Below the pieces are notes generated by a model. That model was not told the origin of the DNA. It did not search any database and saw only the letters and a program-made list of their open reading frames with translations. The position numbers and the translations under genes were made by a program. A stretch of DNA of 64,000 bases from Apostichopus japonicus (lineage: Eukaryota > Echinodermata > Holothuroidea > Aspidochirotida > Stichopodidae), in NCBI RefSeq assembly GCF_037975245.1, contig NC_092571.1, positions 17,233,917-17,297,916 of the forward strand, read 5' to 3'. Position 1 is the first letter of the stretch, and every line of letters begins with the position of its first letter. Below are positions 34,601 through 46,600 of the stretch, one piece after another.

Positions 34601-37600
34601 ATTAGACCAGCAAAGCCACTGGATATTCAGAAATGTTTAGTAAATTATGACAATTTGATTTATTGAAAGATATGTGGTACTTACGTAGATATATTTGAGG
34701 GGTTTAATAAACCTATTCCATACGTATGTATGGGTGTGTGTGTGTATGGGTGTATGTATGTATGAAATGCACTATGGATGAACAACTTCAGTTTCCAATA
34801 GAAACTAGCAGTTTCTAGGTAACATGACACCATTACAATACCTATCTCTTTTATGTATCAACAGTTTAATATCCTACGAGCAAGTACGATTCTTTGGCAC
34901 TGACCTACGACTAGTTCTCTGACGTCCTTCCAAACCAGTTCGTTGGTCGCCTCGTGGATCACCGTGATTGCGATTCGTCGCTGGATGCCCTGGTGGAGCA
35001 AAAAGACGCCGTTGCAGGGCGTATCGTCCAGATGATCAACGTACGCGGGAATGTACCTGTAGACGAAAAAAAATCATATTTATCAAATACTATATTTTAA
35101 TGTAGTCATGTAGCTCATTTAGCTAAACTTGTCATTTAGCTTTTGAAGAAGATCCTGCTAGGATCGAAACGTTAGGCCATCTTACTTTTACACATTCTCT
35201 TACACAGGCTCTCTAGTGGATAAGCAGTTTGCTAACAGTTTTATTTTATTTTGACTATATTTTAATAGTACAAAGGTTTATTCAGAGACAGAATTGTCAG
35301 CTTATTGTAGCATTGATTCCAGAAAATGATCACACCAAGACAATGGCGTACCCTCCAGTTTGATTGTAGTCTTAAAAAAATAAAAAATAAAATAAAAAAT
35401 GCATAGACCAGGTTTTCACATCATAACTAAATCGGGTAAATTGATCACCATCACGAAACCTATACTATCATTAACATTAATTTTATTATAACAACTGTGG
35501 AAAACTTTTTAAAAGATATTTTTAATTTTTAATTTTTTATATTTAAATCATCTGGGGCATTTTTATGATACTTAACGTTTTGGTGTCACTTCAGTCCTGC
35601 CATGCGGACAACTCGTTTGTTACTTTGCAGATGTTTTCAACTTTGACTCCACAGATTTTAAAATTTGATGTTATCAAAAAGACACATGAATAAAAGGATG
35701 AGATGAGAAATATCTTTCAAATTAACTGCTTTATCAACTAAAAATAACTGTCTAGAAAACTGAAATGCATAAATGATAAATGGTCCGTTTTATAAATCTC
35801 ACAAGGATCTTCTTCGGAGGCAAAGTTTTCTTATGATGAAGAAATCCTGCAAGAATGAAACTTTAAAACGGGGAAAAAAACCAAGATAGATGAATGGCCA
35901 ATACTTACTCTCCAGATGGAGCCAGTTCGCATATCTCAAACCAGACCAACAAATCGTGTTTTGAGTGAAGGTGGCTGGTACTTGGAGTGTTTATAAGACC
36001 AATTTTTGGAGATGGAACTGGAAAAGGAAATGAAAAATTACGGAGTGTTAGCTCAATGGTTAACGCCGGTGCGTTCCAATCATAAGGTCCCCGGTTCGAG
36101 TCACTCCAAGATTAATGGGCACGTGCTCCCCCACTTTTTTCCAAAATAGCAAATGTGCCCTATTGGCAAATAATAAGTGCCCCTTTGATGAAGAACTGTC
36201 TTTTAGATATCTTAAGCCTTTGTTAATTTTAATATTTAATTTTAATTATTTATTTTTAGTGTGTACATGCTATTTTTAATTAGCATCCCTCATCTTCTTG
36301 TAGCACGGTTAACAATAAACAATCTCAATAAATAGTATTGATAGCATACTAACACATCATATATATTTAAGTGATATGGCCGGTGTGTATTGGTTTATAG
36401 CATAACAAGTGGTGGTTGTGGAATGAGAAATTGCCCCTCTGATGTTGGTCCCCCCCCCCAATTTTTTGGAAGCTTTCTGCCCCTCTGTACATATCTGAAG
36501 GTATCTAAGATGCTCACCTGGTCTGGCTAGTGGTAATGTCGGCGGGAAGATGCGCTTCGAAGGTCGGACTCTGAAATGCGACGGAAAGACAACTTGCTTT
36601 AGTTCTACGAATAATGCTGCTGATGTGAACATTAGCTATTAAAAAATTGGTCCGCTCTACTATGAGAAGAACATAGACATTTGACCTGAATGCAATATAA
36701 CTAATTCAAAGACATCTGGTGCAATAAAAAAACACGGTAAAACAGAAATATGTAAAGTAAAACAGAAATTATGCTAAGATGGAGGAAGCGAACAAGAAAG
36801 ACATGAGATATTTAACACTTGCACCGTGCCTGTGGAACTCACTTCCAGAACATGTAAAAATGTGCAATACTGTGAACGGTTTCAAATCAGCTCTCAAAAC
36901 GTACCTTTTCACCAAAGCATATATGTTATAATTGTTATTATTATGTTAAGCGCTACGAGAATTATTTCATAGTTTGTTTGGCGCTATATAAAAATGAAGT
37001 ATTATTATTATTATAAATGATGTTAGTTTTATGTTTTGAAATTAGAGAAGAAATAACCCTCTTCTGAACTTTTGTGGCAATCATTTCAAGGAATACCTAC
37101 CTCCCCCCCCCCCCCCCACACACTTACAATAACTTCTGACAATCTTCTAAACTGTTCATCAGGTGTATGGGTTGCACTTTGGGTATCAGCCTCTACTGCT
37201 GTCCTGCACAAGCACCAAAAACAGCTGTGTGCACAATAATTATTTTTTGTTTTGTTTTTATTTGTTAGTATATGTTTTGTATAAAAATTGACAATATCCT
37301 CACCTGGTATGTTGTTGGCTCTGGGTATGAAGAGGGTGTGCTTGGTAATGCCCCAGTACCTCAAAGACAACAGGAGAGGTCTTTATATAGTCGACGAACG
37401 CTTTCGTAACAGTCACAGAGATCTGTTTTAAATCACAGGAAAGATCAAACATGATTAGGACATTTATTGTGGATCAGCAGAGGGGAAAGGGATTTCACCT
37501 CAACATATTTTGATTACTTTTCTGTCGACTGATGGAAGATTTAAAAACAAACATATGCATTAATATGTAATGAATAAATCAACAAGAACTGGAATAGGTA

Positions 37601-40600
37601 CTTCCACAAAAAGGTGGCATTAAATTATGCTGAATTGTATATTGCTGGATTTGTAACATATTTATACTACGAGGGATGACATCATAATAGCAAGACTATA
37701 ATACATGTATTGGTTGCTATGGTGACATCATTCACTCTGTTGTTGCCAGGTGCAAAATAAAACCAATATATGACAAATGTATTTCTAAGTTGCCATACAG
37801 TATGCTATGAAGCTGTGACTTTGACCTATAGATGCAGACAATCTCAATTTTCTAGAGCAATTAACTTTTGCTACCAAAATATCCCTTTAAGAAATTTATA
37901 TATAAAAATTACAAATCATAACCTAAAAGCTAAGTCCTGAAACCAAGACATAAATATATAGCATACTGACCGCTCCTTCTTTTACCACACCGACCACTTC
38001 TAATAAACTGACCACTCCTTTAGTATGTAAACAAGTATCAACATTTAAAGAGTAAAAACAGACACTGCTAAAAAGCATGCATTTTCACCAGTGTACTGGG
38101 CACATTTAAGGCAATTAAAGACAAAAGCTTGTACTGAAAAATGGCTGAACAGAAAAACAAAAATAAAATGATGGAAGGTTTTCAGCAAAGGTTTACCAAA
38201 GACGTAAACTGTGGAACTGATATAGCACACAGATGAAAACTGGTTTTAGTTTTGTAACATAGAAAACATTTTCAAAAAACTGTTTCCGTTACCTACAACA
38301 TCATAATTTGCAAATATTGTTCACATTCTTTCCTTTCTCTTTTTGGAACCAAAAAGGAGAGTGATAAGAAAGGGAAAGATTAAGCTTCCCCCATAAATGG
38401 ATACTATCAGTTTTTGCTGTTGCTTTAACTTGACACTTTGCAACTAGTGCCTTCAGAATTCTAGACTACATCAAAATCAGAGAGCAAAAGGGCACAATTT
38501 AGACCCTCGGACCAGATTGATAAATTCCTCAATTTGAACATTAAATGAAATTTTTATGTTGAAAAAGAAAAAGAAAATGACCCAAAAATATGTAAAAAAA
38601 AAATTATAAATTACAATCAATTTGACTAATTAAAATTCACTAGGTGGGGTCACTTCTTAATTTCACAGTAAACTAAAAATCAAACCATCCCACTTATTTG
38701 ATATTTTGAAATATTCTTCAACTAAGTCGGTTTTAACATCAAAACGAATTTCAGACTTACTGATTCATCGTAAGTCTGCCAAGAGCTCTCAAATTTAGGC
38801 ATAAAACGTCAAAGTAAATTTGCACACGAAACATGATAAAAACACAAAACATTTCTGTATATGGATTAAAAAGATAAATATTACTAAAACCCACTTCTTG
38901 GGAGCAGCCAATTGCACATATTAAACCACATACCATGTCCATTATAAATGACATTGACCGTTTTGCAATAATTATGAGAATGTCGCCTGATTTCTGCAGA
39001 ACCGAACAGACTTAACGATCCCCAACCCAAACTTGCAGACTCATAGAGAGCGATTCAGTTCTCAAACAGATTAAACCACTTACATTCTGTACATAGTATA
39101 CGCCAAGGGCCCTACCCGTGTGGTTGTTTTCAACTGACGGAGTTACAAATGCCTCATGCCCATGCAGCAAACTGTCGAGAAACAGAAATTTTATGCAGGT
39201 GTTTTGCGTCATGAAAAGTAAAATCGAAGCAGGGCGTGAAGCGGAGCGATTTTTGAGACAGCGAACTGCAAAAAAAGAGGTATGTGTTGTGGCGATGGGA
39301 AAACGCAGACGTTGTATAAATAACGAAACAGGGGATTTTGACATTTTAGAAAAGGGAGAGAATTTATAACTCCAAAACTTTGTTTTTAGACATTTTAAAG
39401 TAAACTCTGGAGTTAATATAATCAGTTGAGGATATGTTTTACAAATCTTTCAGAAGGAAAGAAAAATTGAGCAAAGTTGTTAAAAAACTTAATAAAGCCA
39501 ACTAGTTAAATTAATTCTCAAATGATTTTGGTTATTGATGTTTTTGTTGTTGTTTCTGTTTTTGATAGAAAAAAATATAATTAAGTTTAGCTTTACTATT
39601 TCTTGAAAAGATTGATTTTTTAAACTACTTTCAACACACTCGCGGACGCCCAAGTTGGAGATGATAGCATTTAATCGCCGCTATGTTTCGATAACTTGCA
39701 ACTACTGTTTAAGATTTGTTTGTATATGTAGTGAAATTAATTTCCATGGAAACAGCCTTTAGTGAAATTTATTTCCATGGAAACAGCCTTTTCGACAAAT
39801 TACAGCAAGCAACGATTATCTCTTTTTTAGTTCGGGTCATGGTTTTTCTTTTATCCTAACAAACCTGCGGAAACAATCGCATTAATAAAATTGGCCTCAA
39901 TTTTAAAAGAAAACTGAAATTCCAGCAAAAATCTTTCACGAGGTCTCCTGTGTCATGATAAAAGAGTTTTAAACAAAATTTTCAAACAAAGCAATGAAGC
40001 TCTGTAAACTAGCAAGATATCTCTCATTTTCTTATTTATTTTTTACCCATTTCTTTACAGACTTTGATAAATTATTCATGTTTGATAAATCATTGATAAA
40101 TACAGAGTTTAAGTAAAATTATGCAAAGTTATGAAAAAGCTTCTGGTTTGGAGAAATAATCTGAAAAAAAGGTGTGAATATTCTTGTCTGGGTGTGGCTA
40201 GGAACTGAGCATATTCTAACCAAAAGCCATGTCTCTTTGTAAATTTTTGATCTTGCAATCCGGGCTTTTCCGCAACATCCTAAAAAATCTTAATCATCAG
40301 TGAAGTAAAATTTGACCTTAAAGTCTGTGCCGACAAACTTATGCAAAGGATACAATTTAGCCACAGATAAACCTAAAATTTGCTCTTTACAAATTATGAA
40401 ACGTTTTTTTTAAGAAATAAGGTAATCAAATGTTAGGCAGTTTTAATATTTCCAAAGTTGGAGTGTTTAAGTTGGTGTTTAATCAGCTTGCATAAAAAAA
40501 AAAATTGTGAAATAGCACTTAAAGCTAAGACTTAAAATTAGCTTTTATAAATAGCATGCCGAATTATTCTCACATAAAACTCCTGTTCCAGTTTTTCTCT

Positions 40601-43600
40601 CATTCTTTCTTGGTAAAATTTTTGGAATCTGTCTCCATTTTAAGAAACTAAGATTCTTAAGTTTTGGGTTTATATTTTTAAAAGTTTGCAAGGGCGTGTA
40701 GAAAACAGGTAAAGAAAACACGCACGCACAAAAATAAAAGAGACATTGATTAAACATTTATTATAAATCATAATAATAATAAAATAGATAGCAGAGAGCA
40801 AAAATGATAGGTAAAGGCACATAAAACACAAAGCTGGTGAATGGAAATCTTTTGGCAGCGCCGGCAAAACCTGTTTGGCGCAACTTACGTTCTGCACGTG
40901 ATAAAAGCCCATAGGGGGCCCGTTAGGGGTGTTTTTAAGGGGTTCCGTGGAAAATGCTTCGTCATGGTGATGCAAGAAACTTCGAGAGAGAAAATAGCAC
41001 AATCGATGAGATGAGATAAGATAAAAAAAAATAGATGATTTGAGATGCACTCTCCATATTTGAGACACATTCATAGAAAATCCGGTGTTTGGATTTTTGA
41101 AATAATCTTTTCTAAGTTTTGATACAAAAGTAAGCTATATACTACTTTTGAAGTTATTGAAAATCAGTCATAGATCATTAATTATGGGAATTTTGACAAA
41201 CTTTATGAGTAAAATCTTATCACTCCCCACCCCTCCCCTTCCTCTACCACAGAAAAATGGTTTGTATCTTTTAAGTAATTCATTTACCAATTCTTTTCTC
41301 CTTTTGCTGTTTGCTTTCCTTGTTCTTTGTCATCACATAGAAAACTTCATCACGTAGGAACGTCAGAAATATAGATTAAGTACAGATTAAATTAAAAGCA
41401 TGCCATCAATCTGTCTCGCAGACTAAATCCAAACAGTCACTGATTATTTTGCTAACCAATGTGGGGGGCAAAACTTACTTGAACTGGCAAAATATGTCTG
41501 AATATTCCGTAGATATGCAGGATGCTTGCAATACTGTCACGCGGAATGTAAACGTCGATCCTATCTTGAGGTGTTCGGGTTCGACCCCATCACTCTGCGA
41601 AGTGACCGATTCCGCCTTGCAAACGTCATCCATTTCTTGGGCTGCTTCTTCAAGGTCTGAGCGGGGAAAAAAAAAAATTTGAGTGGAAAATCGTTTTCAT
41701 CCTTTCTCAGTTATTTCCTTGGATTTTCTTTACCAATAAAAAAAAAAAACCCAAAAAACAAGAAGGGTTGCAGAAGCATCTGCTTTTGCTTAATAATATA
41801 TAAACATAATTAACAACATATATTAACAAAATATAATATAGTAAACATAGTCCAGTTCCCTTGATCTGCATATTGGTCTGTATGCAGGATTTTCTATAGG
41901 GTGGGGCGTTTACTGAAGATGTGGACCGTTTTATTAGCACCGTCCTGGGGGTTGGTGTCTATATTTGTACAACTATGGGTGCTTAGAGACAACATCTTTA
42001 CTACAACCATATCAATTTGTTTCATTTTTATGTCACAGCTGGTGTTTACCTCCCAGCAGCAGGAAAGACCATTTCTCTATACCCTGCAAACAATGGACCA
42101 TTGAAACCATCAGGTTATTTTTTAACAACATTATCTTATATTAAATTTAAAAATGTTTTTTTTTCTTCTACAAAGATTTATGAAGCTCTTCCATATATTA
42201 ATGTAAAACTTCATGTTATATTACAGAGTGGTGAAATTGGACAATATATGACAAATTTTTAGAGTCTAGCAAAACAATGTTGTCAGCAGACTATGTGACT
42301 AAAAATGTGGTGTATCAGAAAAACTAATAGTGTTGAAATATGTTTAAAGGGTCAATACAAAATATGATAGATATACTAAAATGGTCAAGAAGTTCCTAAG
42401 ACATACAACATACTTGTCAGACACTTTCTGTCACAGTTCTCTCTCGAGTATTAACTTTTCAAGGTAATCAACATTTTGTGACGATATTTGTGTTCCCCAA
42501 GTATTCATGGTGACCATAAACTAAGCTGCATTTTTTGGGGGGAAAATCAAAAATGATATTTCTGTTTGCTTTGATTTTATAGTTGCTTTTAAATGTTTAA
42601 TATTAGACTGAAACCTACTGCATTCTGAGCTGTCTCGATGACCCTCCACGATCCGTATGTTATCTTCCGACATATCGGACCTGCTCATGAGCGAGACGTT
42701 GGTTGGACTCCGTTTGAATTTCTTGTCAAAGTATTCCTCGTCGTTGAAAGTGATCTTTGCCGTGCCGGACTGCCGTACTCCCGAGCCGTACTCGTGAGCG
42801 TTCTCATCCTCGCTCACGTGTTGCACGGCAACCCGGAGGTATCCCTTCACGTCCCCCTTGTCGTTGACGATAGCCACTCGATGTACCAGGGGGAGGGGAC
42901 AGAGTAGGTTGGACAAATAAACAAATGCTCTGTTGGAAAAAACAAGAAGACGAAAACATGTGAGAACAGATGTCCGTACCATGAGCGAACATCAGAGTAG
43001 TATTAACTAGGAGTGTACGACTGAGGGAGTCTGAATAAGAGGGAGGAGGAGGGGAGGGGGGTTGCAGTAGGGGTGGGAAAGGGGTAGACTTTAAAGATAA
43101 CAATTCAGAGCTATATTTAGAAAGGCCATGTGAATCCTTCAAAAATCTTGCAAGTAAACATATATTGGCATGTTTGCACAAATGTTTAATAAATAGAACT
43201 TGAAATTGTATTTAGGCATACCCATGTGGATATTTTGTATCCCCATTGCAACTCTTATGGCTTTTTTCAATATACATTGTCCCTTAAATAGAAATATAAT
43301 AAGTTCATGAATTAACTTTTTTTTTTCTAATGATGTCTCTCCAAGTGTCCAAGTTTTATGTCTGTTTAATACATGTGCATTAGCTCACTAATCGATACTT
43401 CCGCAATTTCCACCAAAATTCATAACTTTCTCCAGATTTGGACCATCTGTTGTTACTATTAACGTAATAAACAAACAAAGAAGTGTATTGTCCAGATCAA
43501 TGGTGACAACTGTAGCTCCTCCTACTTCACTGCAACCAACTATACCTTAAAGTTTAAAATAGGAACGCGATGAGCAACCAATGAGTGACCTACCTCCCTA

Positions 43601-46600
43601 CTAGTCGAAACCATGGAAACCTGTCGTAGAAGGGATCTCTACAGGTCAAACTATTTTCAAAGTTCACTCCGGGCTCCGGACTAGTTGGCGTAGATTCTGC
43701 AGCGTTATCGTACATTTCCCTCATCACCTCGAGCCGTTTGCTAAAAAAACAAGATTTATACAAAAAAAAAAACACGCATCGGTTACATGACCTATGTCAA
43801 GAATATTCCTACATATGCTTTCAAAATCTCCCACGAATGACGAGTGAAATGTTGTATAAATTGTCTCTTGTTTATCTTTTATGAAGTTATGGGTTTGCTT
43901 GCACGCACCACTAATTGAGGGTTTCAACAACACTAGCTGATTCCTGGAAACCGACTGGGCAAAAAATAACAAGCTTTGACTTCAGGAGGGCAGTAGATAG
44001 CTTAAAGTTTCAAGCATGTTGTACACATTCTGCAAATATTTAACTTATCCTACATGTAGATCCCAGATACATCGATAACAGTAAGTGTATGCTAGCCTAA
44101 AGTCACCACTGATCACATAATGGTCAGCAGTGAAAACTTTAGACGAATTGATGTTCCAATGTAAATACCTTTCCTCCCCCCACCGCCCCCCCCCCCAATG
44201 GGATTTGGGAATAGAACAAGTTACAGAAGCTAGTAGCTGTCTTACATTCTTTCAATGTGCCTTTCAATCATAATTGTCCCGAGTTCAAGTCACTCCAAGA
44301 TTAACGATTAATGATAGTTACAGAGTTGTTGACAATTGACAGTTGACAATTCATAATCATGGACGTTAAATACGAATCTAAGAGACTGACTTTGGTCAGC
44401 TTGCAGCTTTGATAAGTCAATGTTGGCTTCTTCGCAAGTTCCTTCTTGCAGGACTATATAGAATACATACATACATACACGCACACACCCACACACACGT
44501 ACAAACAGTATAGTAGCACACATAGTTAAACTGTATGTATGCAAAATAACGAAGAATTGAATACTAAATATTAATTGAAATGGTTTGCTTGTCATATTAG
44601 GCAGCTATCGACTGTTTGGTTTTATGGTTTTTATGGTTTGGTTATGTTTCTCTATAAATGCCTTACCGCAGTTTCTCCAAGGTCCAATAGTGTGTAGCAC
44701 CATTCTTTTTGTCCTGTACCTCCGCAGCCACCACTGTTCTCGGGAACGGGCGCTGCCATGTCACCAGACTGTCGTCGTTGGGCATGAGGTCAGAGGTCAA
44801 AGGTGAATACAAGGTGTCACTCAAAAGTACAAACTGAAACTCAACCTGCACAAAAGAGATAATTTTCTAGTTTTAAGTTTTTACATTTTAACCAAAACAA
44901 ATTCCAAAATGGCAGAAAATTGAGAATTTTTGAAAATGGGTATAGAAAAACAAAGATCAAGATAGACAACATCAGGTATAGGATAACTTCTAACTGACAG
45001 GTTATGCAAATGATGTCATAAAAGCACTAACTTTGATAAGAAATTTTGTCTGAGGTGGAGTAGGGAGTGGTTGGTGAGGGGACGGGGTTGCTACTGGAGG
45101 GAAGGATATTAAAGAATGGTGGTTAATAAAAAATATAAAAAAATTATAAGTTTAGAACAAAGCCTTTGCTCATTTGCTTTTCATCTGTGCTCAATACCAT
45201 TGTGTTTTTACATTATTTTTCATAATTTTTCTGTGGTGTTAGTGAAGGTAGAGAGAGGCGTTTGGAGGTTGGTAGAGTTTTCCCACCCTACAGAAAATGT
45301 TGAAAGTTCATTACCTTCTTCTTGAGTTCAACACTGATAGCGTTCGCTTCCTTCAAGAATTTGGCATTTCCCCAAAGGTCGTCCTGTGAATGACATGTAA
45401 TGATGGATGCCGTCAAATGAGAAAGTATTTTGTACGAGATATCAGATAACTTATTCATGCTAAGCTCCTTTAAACTAGCTATAGGTCTCTAGAATCATGC
45501 TATTAGAAGGAAATACACAGAAATTGTTTTATGATACAAGAACTCACTCTAAGCTACTTTAAAGAAGCATTCAGGTCTGATTCAGCTTCAGGAATCATAC
45601 AAAGGCTTACATAACATTGACCATATTATACACAAGAACCTATTGTACACTCCTTAAAAGCAATATGTAGGGTTTTTAATTCTTCTTTTAGTAGGAGTGT
45701 TAGCTGAGTGGTTAACGCCGGTGCCTTTCAATCACAAGGTCCCGAGTTTGAGTCACTCCAATATCAATGTATGTCGTCCAGTTACAGAGTTGTTGACAAT
45801 TTGCAATTCATAATCATGGACGTGAATTGTGAATCTAAGAGATTGACTTTGGTCAGCTTGCGGCTTTGATAAGCCAATGATGGTCTTCTTCTCGAGTTCC
45901 TGCTTGCAGGAGGATCTAAAAGACATACAATTTAATTTATAAAGCATTACACTAAAGAGATATACACCATTGACAGTACCAAAGAAGACTATATGCTACA
46001 CTCCTTTAAAGTAACATGTTGGGTTTCATTCAGCTTAGTTAGCATTACGCTACAAGGTATACACACCATTGATAGTATCAAAGAAGAAGTCATATTAAGT
46101 TTGTTCAGAACCATCCATCCAGGTGGTTCGTTTGGTTCGTATTTATAATGGAATCTATCATGTGGATTTACTTGTGGCATACGGTATGTGCCAGACACGG
46201 TAATCGCTAAAGAAGAGATCGTACTCACCCTGATGGAGGTAAATCTGTAATTCTTCCACTTTCGAAGCACCCAGATAGCCAACTGTTGTTCAGCTTCTGT
46301 CAAACCTGATGAGAGAGGAATGAAAATCAATATTATTTGATGGAATAACTCAACAAATTTATTTTACTGCAAATTCTCTCTGTTTTTGTCCAGTATATTA
46401 TATACATATTTTATCTCATTTTATCCTTTTGACAACAGATTATTAATATTATATCAGAGAAATTAAATAGATAACGTTTGGTAATAATTAAACTTTTATC
46501 ACTGAACGTTATCATACTATAATCAAACTCTATAACACCATTGCGTCCATTTCAGCAACATCGTTCATTTGTGAGAAACGGTTCTCATTTGACTTTATAT

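Noticed and set aside
25252-36117. Possible functional tRNA genes
   Set aside because: A and B boxes are present and the acceptor ends pair, but the anticodon stem (GGTGC against TCATA) does not pair and the heads continue into a shared body and tail. They are SINEs.
42638-42907. 89-codon plus-strand open frame
   Set aside because: It is the antisense shadow of KIF1 exon 11, which is strongly conserved on the minus strand.
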